Below, piece after piece: positions 1-13,300 of a stretch of DNA of 64,000 bases. The notes under the pieces were generated by a model, which was not told the DNA's origin, did not search any database, and saw only the letters and a program-made list of their open reading frames with translations. Origin of the DNA: Fomes fomentarius (Eukaryota > Basidiomycota > Agaricomycetes > Polyporales > Polyporaceae); contig JABYQN010000009.1 of the NCBI GenBank assembly GCA_022606135.1, positions 893,001 through 957,000 on the forward strand. The letters are read 5' to 3'. Position 1 is the first letter of the stretch. Every line of letters begins with the position of its first letter. The translations under genes were made by a program, and so were the position numbers.

Positions 1-2937
1 TCTGGCGTATGATTCTGATGTCCATTGCCCAAGGCTTGGCCCGTCTGGATACCGAGTCCTTGCAGCTTCAATTCGTCAGGCTTGGTCTCGAGTTGTCCCA
101 GAAGTGCCATCAGCTGGTCGTTCAAAGTAAGCAGCGTCTCGAGGCGGGTGGAATCCGTCGTTCTCTCGATGGTCGAAACGATAGACTTCATCAGTTCTCG
201 TGTCGATTCGATTAGCTCGGCGTCGGGAGGAGATGGCGGTGGCGACAATGAAGACGATGAAGACGGAAGACGGGACAGAATGTCCTCGAGCTGACTCTTA
301 TGCGCGCGGGCCTGTGAGACGATGTCGGACTCGGTCTGTTCCATGGGGAAGTGGAAGTCAGTCGGGTCCTGGGCAGGAGAAGACGAGATGTCAATTTGCT
401 CATCGACCTTTTTCTTGTCGTCCTCCCGGATTGACTTCGCCAATTCGCTTTGCTCAAGCATACCCCAGACGCCCTTCGCCTCGCCCCTTCCGCCCGATCC
501 AGCATGAGAAGCCTTCTCGGCCTCCTCAGTGTTGCGAACGCAAGATTCGAGGATGTCACGACACATCCTGAACTTACGATGAGCGACCTTTCCACCCAGG
601 CAGTAAGAGGTGGGGCTCACCTGGCCATTTCCTCGTCGGCCGGAGGAATGTTCAGATCCAAGCAGCGCATGACGTGGTTGGCCTTGAGACCAGAGCTGAG
701 CGCCATAACGCCAGCAAGGTCGAGGTTATTCATCGTCAGGTCTAGGTGCAGAAGCGACGCAGACTCTGGTAAGAACTCCGCGAGGGCAATTGCGCCTGCG
801 GACGTCATCGACGTTGAGGATAAAAATAGCCGCTTGAGGGCGTTGTTCAACGTGAAAGCCGTTCTCAAGGACTGAATCTGCGAAGCCAGCTGACGTCGGT
901 AGAGCCGAGTACCAGACTGAACGCCAACGTACCCCCTCCAAACCGGGACCGCAACAAGGGTTCTTGCTGAGATCCAGTGTCTCCAAACATGAGTTGTATT
1001 TCTACACACCAAGGACTGAGCAGGCGATCGCTTGTAGATTGAAGAACACGATCCTTACCAATGCTTCCGCAACTGCGGTCAGTCCCATTACGTCGAGTTT
1101 GTTCTCGCTCAAGTTCAGCACCTTGAGTGTCCGATTGCGCTTCAAGACTTGTGCAATATACGTAATACCTGACCTGATGTCATTGCCTTTGAGGTCTAAT
1201 GTCTGCAGTGCGCCCAGGCGAGGCAGATTGTCCAGCGCACGGACTTGCTCGAGCAGAGCAGCACTCGGTCCATGCTTGAGAGAGTTATCAATCCCCTGGC
1301 CGGCACTGTTAGGATGCGCGGGAGGTGGAGGTACTGGATGACGGGCGGTCACGCCACCTTGTGCAGAAGAGGCGATTATGGGTATCGGCTTTCCTGAGGG
1401 TGATAGAGGGTTTGTGTGTCCAGGTGTGGGTACTCCGGTCGACGGTCCGCGCCGTGCGCGAGGTATATAAGGCGTATACGTGGTCTGCGGTGTCGTTGCT
1501 GGATGTCGAGGCGGTGGTAAAATAGGCCCGGCCTTCGGCGGTGGTGTGATGATGCCGTTCATGCCAGGTAGGGGTCGCGTTGGGGACACGGGTGTCGCAG
1601 GTGGCGAGGCAAACGACCCGAGGCTAGAAGTCGAGGCCGAGGGTGAAGGAGGAACGGAACCATTGTCTGCACCAGGGAAGCGATCGGGATAATCCTTGAT
1701 CATCAGAGCAATGGCGACGGCGCCAGTCGCACTAATGCGGTTATGTCGCAGAGAGATATTGCGTAAGGAAGACTTCCTCACGGCGTGCGCTAGAAGAGTA
1801 TGAGGACAGGCGTGACCATGATACAAGTATGCACTCACCCAGCACATCCAGTGCTTGTGGTTTCAGCGCACAGTCGTCCAACCGCAAAGACACTAAGCCA
1901 ATTGTTGGAGCCTCAGGGAGAGCTCCAGCAATATACTCGATCGCCTTCTTGTCCAACGCATTCTGAGACAAGTCCAAGAAATGGAGATTGCGTGCTTTCG
2001 ACAAGTAGGCACCAATGAGGCGGAAAGCAGGCACTTTCAGTCGACGGTTTGACGACACCGACAAGAATGTCAGAGTATTCGGTATCAGCAAGGAATGCAG
2101 AATAGGCTTCAGAATCTATGTGGTGATGAGTACTGGACGCGCTCTAAATACCATTGACATACTTACATGTTCGTCCAAGTCGCACTCCTTGAAGACAAGT
2201 TTGCGCAGACCCCACTCGATCGTAAAAACGTCGGAGAGTACAGATGCGATCCCGAGATGAAACTGTATGCCGGAGAAGTCCACAGCGCGGGGATGCGCAA
2301 CACCTCCTCGCTAAGGGATGTCATGACCTGTGGTCAGCCTTGCCTGGTCATGGTAGCACGGATGATAACAGTATGTGCGCAACCGCGTATGGTTTCAAGA
2401 GGGCAGGAACGCTCCATGACGATTGTCTCAAATCATCCGAGGTGTATAGAAGAAAGGCCCGGCGGTGCTGACCCACAATAGAGAACACACCTTGAGAGCG
2501 GCCGATATAGCAGGGTCTGGAGTCTCCTCCCTGCCTATACAGCATTCCCGGTAGAACGCTTCCACCTTGTCCATACTCCACCAGTCGTCCTCCGCGTACG
2601 AGTCAGTTGACGCGTTATTGCCCCGGACTATGCGCCTTCTCCGTTCCAGCTCCCGCTCCTCGATAGACCGCTTCTCCTCCTTCAACATCGGTGTTGATGG
2701 TGGATTCGCCGCCATGATGGGATAGACCGTAGTCATCTCCGGAAGGATAAAATGCGCACGTTTGAGCGTGCTGGCTTCATCGTTGGTCGTGACATTCGGT
2801 TGGTTTTGTGTAGGGAGAAGTTTGGAGAGTCGTGCGAGCGAGAAGAACGACTGCTGGGGAGGGGGAGGGCGCTTCAAGATTGACTTGCCCGGCGTCGGGA
2901 TAGTCACTGCGGACGACGAGGCTGAAGGTGACAGCAT
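1..2937 (-). CDS. Leucine-rich-repeat (RNI-like) protein, PPP1R37-like, 3' end outside the window
   Basis: Multi-exon gene read from an ATG at 2935-2937 towards position 1, where it is cut by the window edge. The first exon has a short N-terminal motif PGKSILKRPPPP followed by a conserved patch DWWSMDKVEAFYRECC. Later exons (about 2091-1741, 1847-1002, 1012-617) carry typical LRR units such as LQTLDLKGNDI, LKVLNLSENKLDVMGL and LRNISLRHNRI. A long Pro/Ser-rich insertion lies between the LRR blocks (about 1300-1690). In known RNI/LRR proteins these repeats form a curved protein-binding scaffold; the PPP1R37 resemblance (a phosphatase-1 regulator) is inference from the N-terminal KSILK/LRR layout. 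The C-terminal Ser-rich end is only partly visible. The function in this fungus is unknown; the LRR assignment is firm. Confidence 0.82.
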
Positions 2938-4138
2938 CGCTGCATGTCAGTCGGGAGATGATGCTTGAGTAGGAGAGCGCAGGGCGGCGGGACAACTGCA
3001 TGATCAGACCGGCCCCTGTAATTGAATTCATTTACCCGAGAATACCCAACCTTAATCCCTCTTATGGCTTCTGTTGATGTTACCAATAATGCGCATTCAT
3101 CTTACTTACTCTCGTTACTGACCTGTAGTAATCAGTCACTATCGCCGTGTCCCGGCAAGGTTTACCATCACCTTACAACCGCGAGTGCCACGTGGCTAAG
3201 TCCAGACCCTAGTCCTAACGCTTGCAAAGTTCAAGGAAGGAGTCATGGACTAGTAGTAACTTCTGACTGCCAACTGCTTGTATGATTGAGACACGTTGGA
3301 AGTCCAAACGTTCAAGTATCTTTCAGCCAATGTTGCAGTTGGTTACTACGACTCTTGACTCGCCGTGAAACATCATGCGGATAAATTGGTTCTTGACGGG
3401 CTTACTGCCACCACTGGCAGACGGCATCAGACCAAAGAATCCTAGCCTTGATATCTGGCACCCATGCACGGGGTAGGTATGGACCTGGTATGAACCATTC
3501 CATGTTCGGCATACAGGTGGCGCACCATAGATCAGCGAGAGATCAGATGTACGTCATGTCCAACATAACATAAGTGCCACGTCACACAATGCCACCATTC
3601 CATCATAGTCTTCTAAGAAGTTGAAGTTCGTGGCGATACCACCGCCGGAAGTTATAGAGCACTGGTCTACTTGACAAAATAGTGGCGCGCACCTTGAGGC
3701 CATCTGCGTGCGCAACCTGGAACACATTGCCCGTTGAGCGCGGCCACTTGGGTCAGTTTCGCGCTTGTCGGGCAGTCAGAATAGGTGGTACGGCACGTAA
3801 TTGTCCGACTTTCACGTCCTGCGAGCGGACACATTGTGAGCAGATTGTGAGCATGCCGCGTGTCAGGCCAGTGCCGGTCGTCTCAAGCGAACCACGAGGA
3901 AGACGGTGATGTCGATAGCGCGTTTCCCGTGCAGTCGGACACAGGACATAGTAGTCCTACCGGAGTCCGAGAGTATACTTACATACAATTCTTACAATTA
4001 CGATGCATCCGTACTATAGGAACAAGCAAGAAGCGTGGATCCAGCCCACCAGGAGACACTGGATAGTACATCTAGGCTGGGTGATGGTCTAACGATACAG
4101 TCAGAGCGGTGAATGTTGGGAAGAGAGATTAGTTCCTC
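2938..4138. other. Intergenic region between the LRR gene and the GST gene
   Basis: No reading frame here shows a recognisable domain or a consistent splice pattern. It should hold the promoter of the LRR gene at its left end and the 3' flank of the GST gene at its right end. I see no tRNA, repeat array or transposon end. Confidence 0.5.
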
Positions 4139-4998
4139 TCAATAGACGTCCATGTACTCCCTGCAGCGGGCGTACAGTCTAGCCCAACGTCCATTGTCCC
4201 ATTCGCGGATCCTGGCCCAGCAGTCATGCGGCGAGACCTTCTCAATCCAGATTCTAGTATACCACGAGATTAGCTGCGAGTTCGTATTGCTAGCTAGGGC
4301 GGAGCACTCACAGGACAGAGCACAGCGCGAAGTCTGCGTATGTCACGTCGCGACCCATTACCACAACCCCATCACCGCCCACTGCGTTTTTGTCAAGGAT
4401 GGAAGCAAGCAACTTGAATTGATCATGGACCGCGGCCCAGGCCTGCTCCCGCTGAGCACCTACCAGCAGGGGGGGAGGCGGACTCGCCCCGCTACCGTGC
4501 ATAAAGTGGGCTTGGCTACGCTGAGGGAGGCGCTGATGGGTAAGGGGGACGAGAATAGGGAGGAGCGGCTTCACGAAAATGTCCTGGATGTAGTGGACGA
4601 AGAGGGCCTGCAGGGCACGGGATCCATCGGGAAAGATGGGACGAGCCGGGTACGTGGCCTCGAGGTGGTCGGCGATATCATTGGCATTGGAGAGCACGAG
4701 AGGTGCGTATCGGGAATTCGGGTCGACGATGACGGGAAGAGTGTAGACGGCCCGGCCGTCGGGCTTGTACGATGACGGCCTCGCTCCGATCATGCGTAGA
4801 GTTGCCTCCACATCGGAGAATTCAATCCATATGGTACGGTATGGGAGCCGCTTGTAGTTCAGAATGAAGCTGAGGCAGAGTCAGAATGCAAGCCATTATG
4901 CGGACAGTGTGTACGCACCGTATCCGCCAGATATTGGGGGCCCAGGGCTGTGGTATAGTAGAGTGTATGTCATAGAGTGTTATCGCAGACTGAGACAT
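4139..4998 (-). CDS. Glutathione S-transferase family protein
   Basis: Three exons: 4998-4919, 4869-4312 and 4253-4139, joined in frame to give about 250 residues, the usual GST length. The N-terminus ITLYDIHSTIP...PNIWRIR continues after the first intron as FILNYKRLPYRTIWIEF, the thioredoxin-like GST_N pattern of basidiomycete GSTs in which 'Lys-Gly/Arg-Leu-Pro-Tyr' precedes the second strand. LPVIVD and LSNANDIADHLEATYP follow (cis-proline loop and the Ser that contacts glutathione). The C-terminal helical part contains GRDVTYADFAL, the usual GST_C N-capping segment. Family role: glutathione conjugation or related redox chemistry in the cytosol; the substrate cannot be read from sequence. 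The final exon ends REYMDVY before a TGA at 4139-4141. Confidence 0.88.
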
Positions 4999-7900
4999 CG
5001 TGGCTGGAGGATGCCAGGGTCGCCTGCCAGTCATCTTTTTATCGAGAGAGATTGAGCTCCGGCCGCAGCAGCGCGGATGAGCAGAGCGCGCAGAGGAAGA
5101 CGAAGACTGATTTGCGGAGCAAGCTCGCGCCCTCAGCAGTGGGTGATGTGGTCCGGAGTGTCAGTCGCGGTCAACGGGGCGATGGGCTCCGGACTCTTCT
5201 TTACGTTTCACGGATGGAGGCCTAAGATAGCAACTACGGTACGTCAGTCGCCTCTAGATCCCTGAGCAGCACTTACGCCTGGCATCTACGGGCGGATTCG
5301 GGGTGAAATTGACTCACGAAAGATATCCCCGAAGGACAGCCTTAGATCAGGACGAAAGGCTGAAGGCTGGGATATCACAAGATCATGAAGTTTGTGCCAC
5401 GCGATGACCAGAAATGGACTCCATCCAGTCATTTTCCAAGTGCCTGTATGAGTAGAACTAATGAATTTCCTGGAAGGCATCGTAATTCCGACCAGTGAGG
5501 CGGATAGAAAACCATGAAATCGAGAACATGGATGAGAATGGTTAAGCGGCAGGTGGGCAACACAGCTTACGCCTATTAGGTCACATCACATATTCCCACG
5601 TGTCACTTGGTCTCGCTATGTTCGTACTGCCTCGCACAGGATCGTTTTCTGGAAGTCTCCTGTAGTAACATTTCCACCACTTAGAGCCTTTTCACTGCAT
5701 CTATGACTCTTACGAAAGCTTAGGTCAAATGGACAGTGCAGAGGCTGTTGCACTGGTTCCCCGTACAGAGACGCCATACAACAGTGACGACTTCTGCGCT
5801 GAGCAGTACTCGTAGCTGTTGTCAAGATAAGACGAGTTGCTATTGTGAGGGGTTACCGGTAGGAAACCGTCAAAGGATCCCTTTCCGTTCACCGGGGCAA
5901 AATAGAAGACACCATTTCGGCAGCAGTCAGAAGCGGTTCCTATCGCCTCGCCCAAGCCCGCAGAAGTTGAGCACGGTTGCTTCTTATGTGCAGCTACCAC
6001 GCTCACACTCACGCAGCTGCCGTCTTCTGTCTGCAAGACCCCTAGAGCACCTCTCCGATCCCAGTACTTATCGCCGGACGAGTCCACACATCATATTCTT
6101 GTCCGGCTATTGGCAACCGAGTATGAGTCATAGTATGGGTGCCCTAACGTACTGGTATGCTGAGCTCGACCACTTTGTCATTAAGAGCATAGCCTATTCA
6201 TCCTCGAGGCGTTCTTCAAGCCCAATTCGCTCACTGAGGCGCAAGGATGGGCGCTGTTGTTGACGGCTGGATACATGTCCCCGTGCCCCCACGCATGTTA
6301 CCCGCGAATTCTCTGCCCGGCGATCACCCTGATAGGTATGTGACGTTGACAACCGTCCATCTCGGCTATGATGTGTTCTCGCTCCGTGGCCACATGAAAC
6401 CGCATCGAGCTCAGTCTGCCGCAGGTGTCCCACCTCCGAACTACTGTGGGCCAGACTTGTGATGTGCAGCTGACGGAGTTAGTAGGTGGGATGAGGAACT
6501 CCGTTCTGGTCCACCCGCAGCTCCTCAGCTCCGCTCACAGTGTCCGCAGAACTTCTCTCCGTGTTGCCTCGAGGCATACTCACGACTAGAGCAGCGCAGG
6601 GACCCTTGATCCGCTCATCCCTCACGCAATGGAGGCCACATGGCGAGCATCCGCTTTGGCCGCAGTGTTGGAAGGGTACGTGCCTCAATCAACTTTCAGT
6701 AGCAACTATGGCAACTTTGGAGAAGCCAGCGGTCTGTATTCTGCCCACAGGAAGGAACTATCACCGGCGTAGACCCATGTGCTATACTGCAGCAGCAGCA
6801 GCCGTAAGAACCTTGTCACTGGACCCTGCACCAAGCCATGCATCAGACAGCATGTGGCATACCTGCCCGCCCTGAACCACGCACACTGCAAATATCGTCG
6901 AGTGTAGCTACTGGGCTTGCGAAAACAGAGCGGAGCTAGTCTGATGAAACCCCGTCAGGCACAGCTTCGCTGACTTATCATACTTCCAGCCTTGCCACAG
7001 CCAGCCTGTTGTCTGCATCAACTTTCCACGGGGAAGGCTCGATTACGTCTTCCAGTACAAAGCAGGTGCGAACATCCATCATAAATTTGGGCTCTTCCCT
7101 CCGGTATGTCGACATGCCATTGCAAACATTGTCACACACACGAAAGGCAATGGCAAAGGCTTCTCCCCAGAATATGACCGGAATTGGTTTCCTGTTCCGG
7201 ATATGTTCCCAAACTATACAGGTCCGGAATGCCGCATACAAGGCAGGTCAAAGAAAGGGTCCATTACTATCAGTTACTTATCCATCTTACCAGATCCCGC
7301 TTCGATCCCCCAGACTATTCAGGACCGGAATAGGAGAACATTCCCGCCCATGTTCCAGTCCAGTTCTGGGGGTAGCTTTGGCCATTGCCCGTCGTGACAT
7401 GAGGTCCTTGCCAATACAGTCTCGAGGTGGTGAGAATGGACCCATAGAGACAATACTTTCCTTTCATCAAGCTACCCCGTCACGTTACTAGATATGACTT
7501 CTAGATTGATGAATGTGAGTACACAGGTCAAGTGTCTCGCCGTGTACAGTTTTTGAACCTTCGCACCTACCGGATCTAATTTGGCATGGGACTTTCAGAC
7601 CTCATTTGAGATGATAGAGTCATAGATCGCAGCTAGCAAGTATATGCCCCATCTACAGTATGCAGTGTCCATCGTTCACACTGTTAACAGTGACCAAGTA
7701 GTTATAGGTACGAGTCTCAGCGATGTCTCACTAGGTAGATCTGATTTTAACCGGTCTGCTCGCACTGCCTAAAAACCAGCATCTAAGTATCAAATGATAT
7801 AGAAGCATACGCAGCCCGTGTTCGGCCTTGTAGTCGCAGTATACGTCTCTGCCGATTCACTCGCTGCGACACCCCAGCCTGTGGGAGTGTCACCGAGTCC

Positions 7901-8496
7901 AAGGGAGAGTCCAACTGGACCAATGACTTATCGGAGACCTGCACACGTTTGTTTGTTAGGGTCACCACTGTTCACATCGTGCAACATCTGTCGCCGTGCC
8001 TGTGTACAGGTTGAATAATACGGTCAAGTGCACAATGCGGAAAAGGAACATTTGTTCTGTGTCCACCATTTGTTTGGTCTCACACTCGCCGTCCGCGAGA
8101 ACGCCATTCGACTTCCGGATTCCCCCTTCCCCCGTCGTAGAAGCCGCCAAGAGATGCCAGTTACACGCAGACGGCCGCGGTAACCCAGCGACAATGTCAG
8201 CTCTTCCGCCGAATCCCGACTAGAATACCACAGGCCGCAAAGATATTTGGATGGATGGCGAGCTGCTTGGAGCTACGTGGCCCTGCTGCCACTGGTGCAC
8301 CACTAGACGGCGCAGATTTGGGTCAGGGGAGTCCCGGAGTGGGAGAGGAAGGGAGGCAAAGTCGGGCCGGAACGAAGCGCTCGCGCAAGAGATCGCGATG
8401 AGATCACGCTTGAGCTCACTCAGCTGGGAGCGTACTTGAAGTCGACGCTCAAATCCCTCCTTTACACCAACTACCACCATCACATCGCAAGCAACC
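4999..8496. other. Gene-poor 3.5-kb region upstream of transaldolase
   Basis: The longest open frames here (175 codons on + at 5736-6263, 120 on - at 5725-6087, 160 on + at 7009-7491) overlap each other on opposite strands and show no domain or consistent introns. An imperfect direct repeat of about 24 bp (7208-7230 and 7307-7331, core ACTATnCAGGnCCGGAAT) lies 100 bp apart. The last 80 bases (from about 8420) become C/T rich and form the transaldolase leader. A short open frame on minus (5480-5286) ends in a good GTGAGT donor and may be part of a small gene, but I could not complete it. Confidence 0.45.
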
Positions 8497-9781
8497 ATGA
8501 CTACTTCCCTCGACGCCCTCAAGCAGACCGGCACGGTTGTCGTCTCCGACTCTGGCGACTTTGAATGTAAGTAATGCTGCCCTCGGCGCGCTTGGATTGC
8601 ACAGACCGGCTAACGTACATCGGGCAGCTATCGACGTCTACAAGCCCCAGGATGCTACCACCAACCCGTCGCTCATTCTCGCCGCCGCGAACAAGCCCGC
8701 TTACCAGCGTCTGATTAACGCTGCTATCGAGTACGGGAAGAGCAAGGGTGGTAGCATTGACGATCAGGCTAACGCTGCTCTCGACCGTCTGGTGAGTATT
8801 CATAATCTCATGGATGCTTGTATGCATTGTATCCAGCAACACAGACTGATTGCTGTTCCTGCCACGCGTAGCTCGTCGAGTTCGGCAAGGAGATTTTGAA
8901 GATCATCCCCGGGCGTGTCTCAACTGAGGTCGATGCTCGCCTCTCCTTCGACAAGGAGGGTACCAAGAAGAAGGCCAAGGAGCTCATCGCTCTCTACGAG
9001 TCCGTTGGCGTGAAGAAGGAGCGCATCCTTATTAAGATCGCGTCCACTTGGGAGGGTATTCAGGCCGCGCGCGAGCTCGAGCGCGATGACGGCATCCACA
9101 CCAACCTCACCCTTCTCTTCGGCTTCGCTCAGGCTGTTGCTGCTGCCGAGGCGGGCGTCACTCTCATTTCGCCCTTCGTTGGTCGCGTATGTATCACGCT
9201 TCTGCATGTATATGCGACGTCTAAAACATCCCAACAGATCCTTGACTGGTACAAGAAGAACAAGCCCGGCCCCAACTACGCTGGTGATGAGGACCCCGGT
9301 GTACAGTCAGTGAAGACGATTTTCAACTACTACAAGCAGCACGGCTACAAGACCATCGTCATGGGTGCTTCCTTCCGTAACGTACGTACAGCTGACATAT
9401 ACATTTTACCAATTGATGACATGATGAACTGTGTGTAGACCGGCGAGATTAAGGCCTTGGCTGGTGTTGACTTCTTGACCATTTCCCCCTCACTGCTCGA
9501 GGAGCTTAAGAACGACACCTCTCCGGTTCCCAAGAAGCTTGACTCTGTCAACGGTATGTGTTTCAGGCCTACCTAGATGACGTGCAACGATTCACATACG
9601 ATCTATAGCTGCTTCCGGCCAACCCATCCCGAAGGTTACTTACGTTGACAATGAGCCCGAGTTCCGCTGGGCGCTCACTGAGGACGAGATGGCCACTGAC
9701 AAGCTCACCGAGGGTATTCGCAAGTTCGCGCAGGACGGCGAGACTCTCAAGAAGCTCCTTCGTGAGAAGCTCTCTGCGTAA
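8497..9781 (+). CDS. TAL1: Transaldolase
   Basis: Six exons: 8497-8566, 8628-8791, 8872-9186, 9238-9381, 9439-9553, 9609-9781. They join in frame to 326 residues, the normal length of class I fungal transaldolases. Visible motifs are DATTNPSLI near the N-terminus, [16 protein letters not shown] with the Schiff-base lysine, [16 protein letters not shown], and SPFVGRILDWYK. The enzyme moves a dihydroxyacetone unit between sedoheptulose 7-phosphate and glyceraldehyde 3-phosphate in the cytosolic non-oxidative pentose phosphate pathway. The leader just before the ATG is C/T and CA rich (CAAGCAACCATG), typical of strongly expressed fungal genes. All introns have GT-AG ends and are 51-80 nt. Nothing is broken or missing. 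Confidence 0.98.
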
Positions 9782-10314
9782 ATGCATGGGGTTCCTTGGG
9801 TTACATACCGGACGTAAGTGAGAGGAATGAGAGTAGTTTGTAACTATGTAAAATCTATCCCGACCACGTTATATAGACTTGCATTCCATCACCTAGGCAT
9901 TCCATTGCTTGCTTGCGTCCGAAGGTGAATGTGGGCGCTACCCGCGGTCAGCTTGATGACGCTGACACAGTGACGGTGCTCTGGAAACCCCGAACCGCAT
10001 CTCCGGCTCTCAACGTTCAACGCGCTACCATTGACTATGTCTGTACATACACTCTTCCTGGGCCGCGAAGACGCCTTTCTTTTCGCTCAGCCGCGGCCCG
10101 CCGTTGCTGCTTTGACGATACCTCTGAGTCTGAGCATCGGCGATCGTGTGATACTCGCTGACGGTCGAGCAAGTCTCCAACGTCAGTAAAACCCCTCTCT
10201 ACCAGCCTCCTTCGAATTTGTCAAGTCCCCTTCCTTTCTCTCTCGCGCCCCACGCGTCACAAAAACCGAACACTGCGACACCACGAGCACTTCGCTTCCT
10301 CCTCTGGCGAGGAC
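9782..10314. other. Intergenic region, transaldolase 3' flank and promoter of the ArAE_2 gene
   Basis: There is no convincing coding sequence. The last 120 bases before 10315 are CT-rich (TCCCCTTCCTTTCTCTCTCGC), a common core-promoter and leader composition in this window. Confidence 0.5.
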
Positions 10315-13300
10315 ATGGCTAGCGAGAAGGCACCCAACGGGGCCTCCGCCGGTCCACCACCGACGCTCGACAAGAACACAGCGAGCCTTTGGGACAAGCT
10401 CCCACCATGGATCTCATCCAATTCGCGGTCGTGGAAGTCGTGGAAGGTGCTGCTGAGATGTTGGGTCGCCGCATGGGTCTGCTTCGTGATCATGCTTCCC
10501 GATAGGTCATTGGCGACTTTGGGCAATACGTGAGTGTGCATGTGGAATTTTCCGATGGTATATGAAGAAGTGACTGGTGTCATGCAGGGCGTTCTTTGCA
10601 CTGTTGTTGAGTGTTATGCTGCCGCCGAACATGCCAGTACAAATATTCATGATTGTGAGTTCTCTTCATTTCTGTTCCTGTCTCACTCTGCGTCATATGT
10701 GATGGTCAATGTACCTCATTTGGCATCACAGTTTCGCTCTTATCATAGAGATATGATCTAACGTCTGAACAGGTCATGACAACATTGGTTCTTGGTGTTG
10801 CATTGGGCTGGGCGATCTCGTGCGCCGCCATGAAGGCGGCTCTGGCAGCCCGGGATCAGGTACTTTTGCAACAGACATTGCAAACGGAGGCACAAAGGTT
10901 CGTGAGACCATCATCTACACATGCATGCCGTTCAAGTGATTCTAACTGAGACTTGTAGTGCCGCGGGTCTCTCCAACCCCGACGCGTTATTCCGCAATGC
11001 TATATTCAATGGTGATTTTTTGGACACTCGGTACGCACGACCTTGCTTGCGTCTTTGTGAATGGTTCCCTGAGATCTTGATACCCTCTCAGTTCTTCAGT
11101 GGTGTACGGAGTGTTTCTCGCATTTGGCTGTTTCCTGTTCGGTTTGATCAGAGCGTATGCTCCCAAGCTGACGCTCATGAGCGTGTTCGGCACAATCGCG
11201 ATTGACATCTTCTGCGTAGGTACTTCGTGCCTACGTTTATAGATGGCCGCCTGACTTTGAAAACAGAGCTATGGCCCTCTCTTTCCATTCGCGCAATATA
11301 CGCTCCTCAACTCGTTGTTAACATCGGTCGCCTGCTACATCGCGATCGCCTTAGTCTTCATCACGTTGGCGTTCCCAGAGACAATGAACCACTCGTACCT
11401 GGACGCGTCGGCAGGTCTACTTGAGCAATTGAAGAATATTCTCTCGATGCAGGATTATGTCCTACAAAGCGGCCCAGAAGAGTTGAAGGCAGGGTCCACG
11501 CTTGCGACGAAGGTCTCAACAGCGCGAGTGGCTATGCTCACGCAAGTGCAACAACGTGAGCATCATATCTACAGTTCTGCTCAGTGTACATGATGTACTA
11601 AATGTCTCTTATTACAGTGGTTTCGCAAAAGCAGATGCTAAGTATCGAGTTCAGCTGGGGGAGGTGGAATGGGGAGGATGTCCAAGAAATGCTCGAACCT
11701 ATGCTCACTCTCGTGACTCGCTTAGGTTCGTTATACTTCAGCCCTGATCCGCTCGCGATCCACAATCATGACATAAATGCAGGTGCCCTCAGCATCTTCG
11801 CAAAAATGATCGCCCATCCGATCTCGCCTCCTGAATCTTACTCCAAAGACACAGATTCGACCGCTGACACCATAACGACTAGCGTTACCGTCGGCGATAG
11901 CTTCCTCCTCCGGCAATTCCGTGAACACAACACCATTGTTGAGGCAGAGAACAATGTTCGTCTAGTCGACATTCTGCCGGCTCTCCGCGAAGCTACTGCG
12001 GAGGTGCGGGCGACGGGCGTGGAGGTGCTTGCCGCTATCCAAGCACTCATTGTTACTGTCAACACCAAACGCTACAAGCGTGGCTCCGCGGAGCAAGATG
12101 CGCGCCTCGTCGAGCTCGATAAGAAGCTCTCTGCCCTTCGTACTGCCATGGGAGACTTCAAGAGTGACAGACGCTTCCTGATACTACAACCATACCAGTA
12201 TCTCTTCGAGCAAGCCGACGCGGGTGTGGTGAAGAACGTTCCTCTGCGCTCTTTATACCTGTCGTTCGTCTTCGCCTCCAACCTGACGACCACGTGCAAC
12301 GCAATCATCTCTTTGGCGGAGAATGTGAACCATACGGCGGCGAAGAGAACCAAGGCGAAGTTGTGGTTCCCGAAAGGCCTACGTGCGATCGGCAAGTTGT
12401 TGCGCTCTCCGCTAGGTGCTGGCCAGAGCGCGGCGGGTGAAGACTCCCAGCCTGAGCAGACGGTTGAGTCTGAGGACACCAAGAATTACAGTATGCCACA
12501 TCTTTCATGTGATGCTTCGCTATGTGTGACGTGACTTCGTTGCGCACAGAGCTCGACCCTGACAGTAGGCCACCCAAGAACGCCATGCAGCGTGTAGCGA
12601 ACATCATCCACAAATTGTACAAGTGGACCAAGACTCCCGAAGCATTGGTGAGTTGTGCCCACTATAATGTTGTTCTCTACTGACCGCGCATCGTGCTAGT
12701 TTACCTTCAGATATGTCTTCCTCACCATCGCTCTTTGGATTCCGCAGGTAGTTAAGTCCAGTGCCCGTACGTCATGAACCAACCGACCCATACTCAAGCA
12801 CTGAACGATGTTTCTAGATTTCGTATATGCGCAACGTGGCGTTTGGTCAGTGTCTGTGGTAGACCTTGTATGATCACCCTTCTCATCGCGTGTTGCAGGG
12901 CGTTGATCATGGCACAAACAACGTTGAACATCTATGCATCCGATCAGGTCTTCAAGTAAGCCGTACTTCACTAGCAGTTGCTTGTGTACTGAGTGGCGAC
13001 CCTGCAGCTACTTTATGCGACTTGGCGGTACATTCTTCGGAGCACTCTTGGGGATGGTTTGTTGGTATATCGGTGAGTCTCGCTGTGCATAACCAAGAAA
13101 GCTCTCTGACAACCAGAACAATCCGCGTAGGTGCGGGTAAGGGGACGGGAAACCAATACGGTCTCGCTGCAGTCACGGCAGCCTTCCTCCTTGTGCTGGT
13201 GTTTTTCCGGATCAACGCTCCTCCACAATATCTCGTGGGTGTGCTCATGAGCGGAGTAAGTCGTCGTCGCGCTGCAATGCAACTTGTTACTGACGCAAAC

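Noticed and set aside
5725..6087. A 120-codon minus frame (YFAPVNGKGSFDGFLPV) in the gene-poor region.
   Set aside because: No start or splice partner, no family match, and a longer plus-strand frame overlaps it completely.
6978..7241. Minus-strand frame with FWGEAFAIAFR, reminiscent of Ty1/copia integrase (FWGEAxxxA).
   Set aside because: Only a few residues match, no flanking integrase or reverse transcriptase motifs or long terminal repeats are seen, and the other strand is equally open. Not enough to call a transposon relic.
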